Assembly (NCBI GenBank): GCA_009783635.1
Contig: WRDC01000019.1
Span: 1-16,145, forward strand
Source: Methanimicrococcus sp.
Lineage (GTDB): Archaea > Halobacteriota > Methanosarcinia > Methanosarcinales > Methanosarcinaceae
Length of the DNA: 16,145 nt
Direction of reading: 5' to 3'
Under the pieces are notes generated by a model that saw nothing but the letters and a program-made list of their open reading frames with translations, did not search any database and was not told where the DNA came from. The stretch's first letter is position 1. The number at the start of each line of letters is the position of its first letter. Below are positions 7,274 to 13,206 of the stretch, piece by piece. Position numbers and translations under genes: made by a program.

Positions 7274-8083
7274 TTATTCGGATTTTTCTTTTTCCGCGGG
7301 TTTGGGGATTTTTTTGATTTTCTTTGTTTCCATAAACGGCTTGCCGCGGGAAAGGTAGTAATAACCGACGATGGAAACGGCCAAAGCGCCGGCGGTACTC
7401 ACCATCAGGTCCTGCATTGTATCAATGATTTCCGCGCTTTGATACGCGGGATTTCCGGTCAAATACGCAGCGGGGTCATCGTTCCAGCATTGCATTGTCG
7501 TTCCGAAAAGCCAATCCATCGTATATTCGCCGATTTCCCAAAGAGCGCCGGCCGCAACCGCGAATGTGAAAGAGAAAAGAGCGACATAGAACGGATTCAA
7601 AGTCAAATTCGATTTTGACGAATCATTCAACGCGGATGTCAGAGCAAAAGCAATTAAGCCTAAAATAATGCCCGAAATGGTGTGAAGCATGACATCCCAC
7701 CAAGGAAAGCGGTCAAAAAAACTGAAAGCCTGACCGAGGAAAGTACCGGCAAAAATGAATAACGTGATAACAACAATCAATCGCGAGTCCACGACAAAAC
7801 CCATTTTTTTCTGAATGATCCCGGGAAATGCCATATAAATGAGGGTTGTGATAATGAAGAAAAAGAAATAGACATTCTCCTGAAAAATGTCGTCGATCGT
7901 AACGCCTTCTTCCAAACCGATAAAGACCTGAAAACCGATTAAAGCGATACTGCCGAAAAGAACGAATATAACAAAATAACGCAAATATTTGGAAATTTTC
8001 GGCTCAACCACTCCGGAAGCATATTTCGAATCATCCGCCGGAACATCGAATTGTTCCGGTTCTTCTATTCCATTTTGTCCCAT
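7274..8083 (-). CDS. YjdF/DUF2238-like integral membrane protein
   Basis: This 269-residue membrane protein has about six hydrophobic segments (34-55, 70-90, 102-120, 131-152, 165-185 and 226-244) and a lysine-rich cytosolic tail, KKIKKIPKPAEKEKSE. Conserved polar residues sit in or next to membrane segments: FPWWDVMLHTISG (Trp129, Asp130, His134), LWEIGEYTMDWLFG (Glu183, Glu186, Asp190) and IIDTMQDLM (Asp221, Asp225). This pattern recalls the DUF2238/YjdF family, whose function is unknown. His and acidic residues inside the membrane could bind a metal or carry protons. I place the start at the ATG at 8083 because GGGTG lies about 8 bases upstream; a TTG at 8098 in the same frame would overlap that site. 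It lies downstream of znuB on the same strand. Confidence 0.8.
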   Translation of the reverse strand: MGQNGIEEPEQFDVPADDSKYASGVVEPKISKYLRYFVIFVLFGSIALIGFQVFIGLEEGVTIDDIFQENVYFFFFIITTLIYMAFPGIIQKKMGFVVDSRLIVVITLFIFAGTFLGQAFSFFDRFPWWDVMLHTISGIILGLIAFALTSALNDSSKSNLTLNPFYVALFSFTFAVAAGALWEIGEYTMDWLFGTTMQCWNDDPAAYLTGNPAYQSAEIIDTMQDLMVSTAGALAVSIVGYYYLSRGKPFMETKKIKKIPKPAEKEKSE

Positions 8084-8248
8084 ACACACTGCACCCAATC
8101 TGATAAACGGATAAAAAATAAATCTCCCTTATGCAAGCGCCCTGATACCAAAGAGAGATAAGATATAAAAGTATCCGAGAGATAAAAAGACGTGATTGTA
8201 TATAAATCAAGATAACGGCAGTAATGCCTGATAATTAAATATAAAAAA

Positions 8249-8373
8249 GATTTAAATTAATCTGAACAGATTTTAAATGAATCAAAAACGATTTTAAATG
8301 AATCGAAACCGATTTTAAATGAATCGAAACTGATTTGAAATGAATTGAAGCCGATTTTAAATTAATCGAGATC
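8249..8373. repeat. 21-bp tandem repeat, six units, overlapping the end of znuB
   Basis: The unit is GATTTTAAATGAATCGAAACC. Starts fall at 8249 (a 20-bp variant), 8269, 8290, 8311, 8332 and 8353, each 21 bp long except the first. The final unit runs 12 bp into the znuB coding end, so the last residues of ZnuB (ADLD) are encoded by repeat DNA. The period equals seven codons, which creates a minus-strand frame of heptad-like KSVSIHL peptides; I regard it as a by-product. There is no spacer, so this is not a CRISPR array. Confidence 0.85.
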
Positions 8374-9210
8374 GGCTTTAATATTCTTTCTCTGAATCCT
8401 TTTCTGAAGCTCACTGACGCCGACAACAAACAGATAAACGGCGCTCATGACCAAAATAATCGTTGCGCCCGACGGCAAATCGAACTGATAGGACAGGAAC
8501 AATCCGACCAAACTCAAAACGGCGCCGATAACGCTTGAATAAATCATCATTGTTTTCATACTGTGCGAAAACTTGCGGCTGATGGAAGCCGGAATGGAAA
8601 GCATAGCGATAATCAAAATGATGCCGACGACCTTAATCATGGAAACCGTCGCCAATGCCAGCAGACAGAGGAGAAGCAGGTAAACTTTATCGGATGAAAC
8701 GCCGACCACTCGCGTATATTCTTCGTCAAAGCACATCGATAAGAACTCTTTAAAGAAGAGGACGACAACGATGAGAATAATGATGTCAATGGCCACCATC
8801 AGCCAAATGTCGGAAGCGGGAACGGTCAAAATGTTACCGAAAAGGTAAGTCATCAAATCGGGAGCGTATCCCGGCGTGAGATAAATCAGAATGACACCGA
8901 CGGCAACGCCGAGAGACCAGAGAATACCGATGGCGGAATCTTCGGACACTTTTGTTTTCTTGCTCAAAAATCCGAGTGCGGCCGCCGAGAAAATACTGAA
9001 GGGCAGCAAGCCGATGAGCGGATTGAGGCCGAGATAAAAACTGAGGCCGATGCCGCCGAAACAGGCATGAGAAATGCCGCCGGATATGAAAACAATTTTT
9101 TTAGTGACGACATAAACGCCGATAACGCCGCAGGCAATGGATGTTAAAATCGTTGCGAGAATGGCGCGCTGAATAAACGTATACTGAAGAATATCAAGAA
9201 TTTCCAGCAT
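8362..9210 (-). CDS. znuB: Zinc/manganese ABC transporter permease
   Basis: This 282-residue protein belongs to the ABC-3 family of metal-uptake permeases. It has eight to nine hydrophobic segments and the family motif ISGGISHACFGGIG at 42-55, including the conserved His48 on the translocation path. It forms the membrane channel that accepts metal from the binding lipoprotein and is driven by ZnuC. Its ATG shares one base with the znuC stop (TAATG), and an AGGAGG site lies inside the znuC end, so the two are probably translationally coupled. Zinc against manganese specificity cannot be decided from the permease. The C-terminus is short and formed partly from the adjoining 21-bp repeat. Confidence 0.94.
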   Translation of the reverse strand: MLEILDILQYTFIQRAILATILTSIACGVIGVYVVTKKIVFISGGISHACFGGIGLSFYLGLNPLIGLLPFSIFSAAALGFLSKKTKVSEDSAIGILWSLGVAVGVILIYLTPGYAPDLMTYLFGNILTVPASDIWLMVAIDIIILIVVVLFFKEFLSMCFDEEYTRVVGVSSDKVYLLLLCLLALATVSMIKVVGIILIIAMLSIPASISRKFSHSMKTMMIYSSVIGAVLSLVGLFLSYQFDLPSGATIILVMSAVYLFVVGVSELQKRIQRKNIKADLD

Positions 9211-10127
9211 TAGGCCGCCTCCTCTTTCTTGCCGTCCGCGTCCGCCGGCGGCGCCGTTTCCGGCGCGGATTTCAAATCACTTATAATGAGGGGGGTACTG
9301 CCGCAGCCGCAGGCGCTGCCGGCCGCGCCGTGCGCATAAGCGTGCGGGCCGAAAACGCGGTGCGGAACGCCGTGCGCGACCAAATCAATGGAACAGCCGT
9401 AAGCGGCAATGAAATCTTCGCGCGACATTTCTTTGCTGTCATGGGAATAGAGATGGCGGTTCATACAGGCGATTTTATCCATATGCGCCGAGACGGCGCC
9501 GACATCGTGACTGATGACGATAATTGCCATTTTCTTTTTGAGTTCCGCTAAAATACGGTATAATTCATCCTGCATGAAAGTGTCTAAACCGGTGTTGGGC
9601 TCGTCCATGAGCAGGAATTTCGGGTCGTTTGAAAGCGCGCGGGCGATGAAAACGCGCTGGCGCTGTCCGCCGGAAATTTCACCGATCTGCTTGTCTTTGT
9701 AATCCGACATGCCGACGGTTTCAAGCGCGTGGGCCGCAGCCGCTTTATCCTCTTTGGAATAGCGGCGGAGAAGTCCGGCGCGTTTGAGGCGGCCCGTGAG
9801 AACAACTTCCATCACGCTGATCGGAAAATCATAATCATACTTGCTGTACTGAGGCACATAACCGATGTACTGCCGCGCTTTTTCGGGCGGCAGGCCGAAG
9901 ACAAAAACGTCTCCTTTTGAAACCGGAATCAAACCGAGGATGGCTTTTAAAAAAGTTGTTTTTCCGCCGCCGTTCGGACCGATGATCCCGAGAATTTCTC
10001 CGGGACCGTCGATTTGAAGAGAGACGTTTTCCAACACCGTATGCGTATCATAGCGGACCCAAAGGTTTTTGACGTTCAAAACGGGCGGATTTGCGCCGAC
10101 ATCGCGATTTGATTTTCCGGTTTGCAT
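9210..10127 (-). CDS. znuC: Zinc/manganese ABC transporter ATP-binding protein
   Basis: This 305-residue ATPase powers metal import. Walker A is GPNGGGKTT at 50-58, the Q-loop glutamine is Gln93 in YVPQYSKYDYDFP, the ABC signature ISGGQ is at 151-155, Walker B FLLMDEP is at 171-177, and the switch histidine is His207. The SKYDYDFP segment after the Q-loop is typical of the Mn/Zn subfamily. Beyond the core, a tail of about 50 residues carries His252, His256, His262 and His266 and a Cys-Gly-Cys at 273-275, then a Pro/Ala/Glu-rich end. The tail may bind metal or contribute to feedback, which is inference. The gene lies 21 bases after znuA and overlaps znuB by one base. Confidence 0.95.
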   Translation of the reverse strand: MQTGKSNRDVGANPPVLNVKNLWVRYDTHTVLENVSLQIDGPGEILGIIGPNGGGKTTFLKAILGLIPVSKGDVFVFGLPPEKARQYIGYVPQYSKYDYDFPISVMEVVLTGRLKRAGLLRRYSKEDKAAAAHALETVGMSDYKDKQIGEISGGQRQRVFIARALSNDPKFLLMDEPNTGLDTFMQDELYRILAELKKKMAIIVISHDVGAVSAHMDKIACMNRHLYSHDSKEMSREDFIAAYGCSIDLVAHGVPHRVFGPHAYAHGAAGSACGCGSTPLIISDLKSAPETAPPADADGKKEEAA

Positions 10128-10148
10128 GAGTTATCTTCCTTGTTGAAA

Positions 10149-11117
10149 TTAAGACATTTTTTCGGATAAAACGGTTCCGACATGTCTCATATTTTCAACA
10201 TAGTTTTTGGCCAGCGGGTCAATCACATAAACAACGCCGCCGATACCTTCCGCAATCGCCTGCGCGCCGGAAACGCTGACTTGTTCCTGAACAAAGATCA
10301 CCTTAATGTTATTCTTTTTGGCGGTGTCGATGTACTGCGTAATGGCTTTCGGGGACGGTTCCTTGCCGTCGACTTCAATCGCAATCTGAGTCAGATTATA
10401 GTCTCGGGAGAGGTAACCCCATGCCGGGTGGTAAATCATGAAATTCCGTGTGGCAAGGCCGGAAAGCATATCTTCCAAGTCGGCATCCAACTCTTTCAAT
10501 TCTTCCAGATAAGCATCGGCGTTTTCACGGTAATAAGACGCATTGGCCGGATCGATTTGAGCCAATCCTTCATATGTGTTTTCAACCATGATCATAGCGC
10601 ATTTCGGGGATGTCCAAATGTGCGGGTCGGTCGAGTTGCCGGACCGGATGAGCGTCAGACCTTTGGAAGCGCTGACAACCGTCATGTTCCGATTCAGTTG
10701 AGTGAAAGTATTCATGTAATTATTTTCAAACGGCTCGCCCGCGTCAAGCCGGATGTACAGGCTCGCCTTGGATAAGTCCTCCAGCTGGCGCGGAGAAGGG
10801 TCATAATTGTGACCGGCGCCCGGCGGGATCATAGAGATGGCAATCACTTTGTCGCCGCCGACTTTTTCAACGAATTCCGTCTGCGGAACGACACTGACGG
10901 CAACCAAAATTTTACTGCCGTTTAAAATTTGATGAACGGATTCATTGTCCAATGCTTCGTAAGAGGCATTGGGGTCCCCGTGGTCGTGATCGCAATCGGG
11001 ACCATGAACGTGATCATGGTCATCGTGATCGTCCAAACAGCCGGAAAAAGAAACGGCTGCAATCAGGACTAAAAATACCATTGCAGCGGTAATGAACAAT
11101 ATTTTTTTGGATTTCAT
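10149..11117 (-). CDS. znuA: Metal-binding lipoprotein of the Zn/Mn ABC transporter
   Basis: This 322-residue cluster A-I substrate-binding protein is anchored outside the membrane. A signal peptide ends in the lipobox FSGC (Cys27). A His/Asp-rich stretch (about 29-47, with DHDDHDHVHGPDCDHDHGD) follows and may collect metal. The binding domain starts near 68. Candidate ligands are His103 in GAGHNYDP, His166 in DPHIW, His230 in IYHPAWG and Asp300 in VIDPLAKNY, matching the three-His plus acidic pattern of the family. The His-rich segment argues for zinc, though here it lies at the N-terminus rather than in the usual mid-domain loop. The ATG at 11117 follows GAGGTTT. It is second in the predicted four-gene unit. 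Confidence 0.94.
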   Translation of the reverse strand: MKSKKILFITAAMVFLVLIAAVSFSGCLDDHDDHDHVHGPDCDHDHGDPNASYEALDNESVHQILNGSKILVAVSVVPQTEFVEKVGGDKVIAISMIPPGAGHNYDPSPRQLEDLSKASLYIRLDAGEPFENNYMNTFTQLNRNMTVVSASKGLTLIRSGNSTDPHIWTSPKCAMIMVENTYEGLAQIDPANASYYRENADAYLEELKELDADLEDMLSGLATRNFMIYHPAWGYLSRDYNLTQIAIEVDGKEPSPKAITQYIDTAKKNNIKVIFVQEQVSVSGAQAIAEGIGGVVYVIDPLAKNYVENMRHVGTVLSEKMS

Positions 11118-11229
11118 AATTTAAACCTCGATTTAGACTTTCTTGAGATGAATTCGGATATGCTCAAATATTTGAAATTACAACCGAATTCTTCATGCGC
11201 GGCTTGGATCCCCGTAATCGGGGTCATGT

Positions 11230-11469
11230 TCAACAGCAATCACCGGCATGAACATGGTCGTCGTCATCGTCACAGCAATCATCGTCATGATCATGGTCGT
11301 CATCACAGCAATCGTCGTCATGATCATGGTCGTCGTGGTCATGGTCACAATCCGGACCGTGAACGTGACCATGGTCATGCGTGTCCAAACAGCCGGAAAA
11401 AGAGACGGCTGCAATCAGAGCTAAAAATAAAGATGCAACGGCAATAAACAGTGCTTTTTTAGATTCCAT
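11230..11469 (-). CDS. His/Asp/Cys-rich small lipoprotein, partial duplicate of ZnuA
   Basis: This 79-residue secreted lipoprotein has the same leader and lipobox as ZnuA: MESKKALFIAVASLFLALIA against MKSKKILFITAAMVFLVLIA, both ending FSGC at Cys27. The mature part of 52 residues following Cys27 is almost only metal-ligand residues: 12 His, 7 Cys and 24 Asp. It contains an 11-residue repeat (CCDDDHDHDDD) encoded by two 33-bp units and ends in CC. The ribosome site GAGGTTT and about 40 bases of leader are shared with znuA, so a tandem duplication is clear. I infer a zinc-buffering or capture role at the cell surface. Alternatively it is the decaying head of a lost znuA copy: just after the stop, another frame still reads HDPDYGDPSRA, like DHDHGDPNAS in ZnuA. 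An upstream in-frame ATG at 11508 lacks a ribosome site. Confidence 0.75.
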   Translation of the reverse strand: MESKKALFIAVASLFLALIAAVSFSGCLDTHDHGHVHGPDCDHDHDDHDHDDDCCDDDHDHDDDCCDDDDDHVHAGDCC

Positions 11470-11537
11470 AATTCTAAACCTCGATTTATTTTTTTGATGT
11501 GAATTCAATATTGTTGACGTAAAGTTTGAAAGTTTGT

Positions 11538-11561
11538 CTATATTTTTGGTATAATACCAAA
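11538..11561 (-). promoter_or_regulatory. Operator palindrome and TATA box upstream of the lipoprotein-znuACB unit
   Basis: TTTGGTAT-A-ATACCAAA at 11545-11561 is a perfect 17-bp palindrome with 8-bp arms. On the minus strand it directly adjoins AAAAATATAG (11537-11546), a good TATA box, placing the transcription start near 11515 and leaving a leader of about 46 nt with the GAGGTTT site. A bound repressor would block assembly at the promoter. The 18-nt sequence TTTTTGGTATAATACCAA recurs exactly upstream of the DtxR-family gene at 12191-12208. The assignment to DtxR is inference from position and symmetry. Confidence 0.65.
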
Positions 11562-11639
11562 TTTTGAAACCGCGATAAGGTCCCCAAACCGGAGAACAAT
11601 GAAATAAACAACCGCACGCGAATTGGAAATGAATCGGAG

Positions 11640-12128
11640 TCAGAGTTTTCGAATAATATTCGGCCGGCTTTCATGGAAACATGAATCATGATTGATCTGA
11701 CGCGTTTCACCCGGCTTTACACAGCATGAAATCGTCGGATGCCCCATGGATGAGCACATTTTGCCGACCGCTTTTTTGGAAACGAAAGTTTCAATCCGGG
11801 AGGCTTCGTCGCAGGATTCCGCCGGCGACAAACCGTAATGAGAAAACATGAGTCCGAGGACTTGATGGCGTTTCAGGCAGAACTCGGCGTATTCCCGCCC
11901 CGCGTCCGTCAATTTAACGCCGCGGTACGGCACATGATCCAAATAACCGTCTTCGGCAAGCTCTGCAATTAACTTGGTAACGGTCGACGGATCAACGTCG
12001 AATTCTTCGGAAATTTCCGTCGTCCGGACCGTATCATCCTTTGTCAGCAAAAATTTAAGATATGAAACCTTACGCGGGCTTAATTCAAGGCCGGTGATTT
12101 CGCCGTTTTCCGGATTGTTTTCAGTCAT
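11640..12128 (-). CDS. DtxR/MntR-family metal-dependent transcriptional regulator
   Basis: This 162-residue protein has an N-terminal winged helix (about 16-78, recognition region VDPSTVTKLIAELAEDG) and a C-terminal metal-binding and dimerisation domain. His88, Asp107, Glu108, Glu113 and His130 fall in the family's ligand regions; DEASRIET aligns with DEACRWEH of DtxR, but the Cys and the His of that motif are Ser and Thr here. The C-terminal part is instead rich in Cys (106, 125, 135, 136, 150) and His (130, 147, 152), so metal selectivity may differ. There is no SH3-like domain, as in MntR-type members. It is followed by the znu unit and shares its palindrome, so it probably represses uptake genes and itself when metal is plentiful. 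Confidence 0.88.
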   Translation of the reverse strand: MTENNPENGEITGLELSPRKVSYLKFLLTKDDTVRTTEISEEFDVDPSTVTKLIAELAEDGYLDHVPYRGVKLTDAGREYAEFCLKRHQVLGLMFSHYGLSPAESCDEASRIETFVSKKAVGKMCSSMGHPTISCCVKPGETRQINHDSCFHESRPNIIRKL

Positions 12129-12150
12129 TGCGAAGAAATAGATTTTTCTG

Positions 12151-12159
12151 ATTTATAAA
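12151..12159 (-). promoter_or_regulatory. TATA box of the DtxR-family gene (leaderless start)
   Basis: TTTATAAAT on the minus strand is centred 27 bp upstream of the ATG at 12128. No Shine-Dalgarno site precedes that ATG, so transcription probably begins at the start codon. The operator palindrome lies 35 bp further upstream of the box. Confidence 0.55.
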
Positions 12160-12193
12160 GATGTTGGAGCGTTTGAAAAATTCAGCTCATTTT

Positions 12194-12208
12194 TTGGTAT
12201 AATACCAA
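12194..12208 (-). promoter_or_regulatory. Second copy of the GGTATAATACC palindrome, upstream of the DtxR-family gene
   Basis: TTGGTAT-A-ATACCAA is a perfect 15-bp palindrome. With three more T on the left it forms the 18-nt string also found at 11543-11560. It lies 66-80 bp before the regulator's ATG. Position and identity with the znu-side copy suggest autoregulation. It also contains a TATA-like core, so a second promoter here cannot be excluded. Confidence 0.6.
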
Positions 12209-12240
12209 CATTTTTAAAATCCGGATGTAAATTTCAAACA

Positions 12241-12450
12241 CAGACTGTGCCGACACAAAACGCAAACGGCCTCCAAACAGAAAATACAGACTTGTGCCAA
12301 CACAAAGCACAAACGGCCTCCAAACAGAAAATACAGACTTGTGCCGACACAAAACGCAAACGATCTCCAAACAGAAAACACAAACGGCTTTCAAGTACAA
12401 AATGTAAACAGCTTCCAAGTGCAAAATGTAAACAGCTTCCAAGTGTAAAA
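12241..12450. repeat. Tandem array of 24/47-bp units between the DtxR gene and the FMN-binding protein gene
   Basis: The 46-47 bp unit starts CAGACTTGTGCCGACACAAA, continues CGCAAACGGCCTCCAAACAG and ends AAAATA; copies begin at 12241, 12287 and 12334. After 12387 a 24-bp unit, GCTTCCAAGTGCAAAATGTA plus AACA, is repeated about 2.6 times. The larger unit looks like two diverged 24-bp halves, so the array is probably one family with higher-order copying. Minus-strand frames across it give octapeptide repeats but have no ribosome site. The rest of 12129-12582 holds the operator, the TATA box and a hairpin element, and no gene. Confidence 0.75.
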
Positions 12451-12477
12451 AAGCGAGGTGTTGTCAGGCCCCCCGTG

Positions 12478-12577
12478 AACAGGCGGGGTACCAAAGGTAT
12501 CCCCATAAATACAGGATGGACTCCCTTCGCCATGAAAAGTTGAGACAGGAGTTGAAGGCGAAGAGAGCAATGTTTTT
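12478..12577 (-). repeat. Copy 3 (diverged) of the dispersed hairpin element
   Basis: On the minus strand the order matches copies 1 and 2: AAAACATTGCTCTCTTCGCC, a TCCTGTCTCAACTTTTCAT stretch, GGGAGTCC, TTTATGGGG, then a hairpin (12485-12504) with arms GGGGATACC and GGTACCCC around TTT, and CGCCTGTT as against CGGCTGTT in copy 1. Identity is clearly lower than between copies 1 and 2. It starts five bases beyond the end of the FMN-binding protein gene and could serve as its 3' processing or termination signal. Confidence 0.55.
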
Positions 12578-12582
12578 AAGTT

Positions 12583-13002
12583 TTAAACGATTTTTTGACC
12601 GGCGTCTTTTCCGGATTTGCAGTTAAAGACACCCGTGATTTTGATCCGGATGATTTCTTTCATCGGAAGGCCCGGTTTGACGGCGCTGACACGGCCGGTC
12701 ATGTCATCATAAACATTTCCTTTGCTCGTGATTTCAGCGACTTCTCCTTTGATTTGGATGCAGCCGGTTGTTTCGGGGCTCCAGATGTAAAGAGCCACTT
12801 TGGGATTCTCTTTAATGTTTGAAATTGTCTTGAGGAAGAAATTATTCATGATATGGATATAGTCGTCTTTGGAATCGCGGTCATCAATTTCGGCAATGCC
12901 GATCGGAATGACGTTGGGTGTTTTATCATTGGAAGCGGTGGCAAGAGGCAAAACTCTCACTTTTTGAATGTCCGCCTTCATTTCATCTGTTAATTTAACC
13001 AT
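12583..13002 (-). CDS. Pyridoxamine 5'-phosphate oxidase-like FMN-binding protein
   Basis: This 139-residue protein has the split-barrel flavin-binding fold. Family features include LPLATASNDKTPNVIPIGIA at about 18-37, MNNFFLKTISNIKENPKVAL at 52-71, an aromatic strand YIW, and the GCIQIKGEVAEI strand at 80-91. Small members of this type in methanogens are flavoproteins of unknown physiological role. It lacks the C-terminal part of true PdxH, so pyridoxal phosphate synthesis is unlikely. The ATG at 13002 is chosen because AAGGAG lies 8 bases upstream. A longer frame opening at 13053 would add 17 basic residues without a ribosome site. It is divergent from the methyltransferase gene, with about 200 bp of shared promoter region. 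Confidence 0.88.
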   Translation of the reverse strand: MVKLTDEMKADIQKVRVLPLATASNDKTPNVIPIGIAEIDDRDSKDDYIHIMNNFFLKTISNIKENPKVALYIWSPETTGCIQIKGEVAEITSKGNVYDDMTGRVSAVKPGLPMKEIIRIKITGVFNCKSGKDAGQKIV

Positions 13003-13060
13003 ATTTATTCTCCTTGGTTTTGAAATGCCGTTTTTAAATATTTGAAGTATCAATTCGCAG

Positions 13061-13080
13061 CTATTTAAGACTATTTAAGA
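13061..13080. repeat. Tandem 10-bp duplication CTATTTAAGA in the divergent promoter region
   Basis: CTATTTAAGA occurs twice head to tail. On the minus strand each copy reads TCTTAAATAG, TATA-like, about 60-77 bp before the start of the FMN-binding protein gene. It may represent a duplicated promoter element or a small operator pair. Confidence 0.5.
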
Positions 13081-13174
13081 ATTCCTGCTCAGACAGCGAG
13101 AGCGGGAAGCAAACTCTCGTTGGCAAAAAAAGCTGAAACGGACATCAAAGGAGACGGCGGTATCCGAATGATGA

Positions 13175-13184
13175 ATATTTATAG
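13175..13184 (+). promoter_or_regulatory. TATA box of the S4/FtsJ methyltransferase gene
   Basis: ATATTTATAG is centred about 27 bp upstream of the ATG at 13207. There is no convincing Shine-Dalgarno site between them, so a leaderless transcript is the simplest reading. Confidence 0.5.
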
Positions 13185-13206
13185 AAAGGGCAATTGTTGA
13201 AATGTT

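Noticed and set aside
7268..7618. Plus-strand 116-codon frame opposite the YjdF-like gene
   Set aside because: Antisense to a clear membrane protein with conserved polar residues; no ribosome site.
8249..8373. CRISPR array
   Set aside because: Units are directly adjacent with no spacers, only 21 bp long, and no cas gene is near.
8235..8429. 64-codon minus-strand frame with heptad KSVSIHL repeats
   Set aside because: Produced by the 21-bp repeat having a seven-codon period; it overlaps the znuB end and has no ribosome site.
11148..11447. Plus-strand 99-codon Arg/His-rich frame
   Set aside because: Reverse complement of the His/Asp codon repeats in the lipoprotein gene; no start signals.
12182..12533. 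Minus- and plus-strand frames with octapeptide repeats
   Set aside because: They come from the 24/47-bp array and hairpin element; no ribosome sites, and several frames are open at once because of repeat composition.
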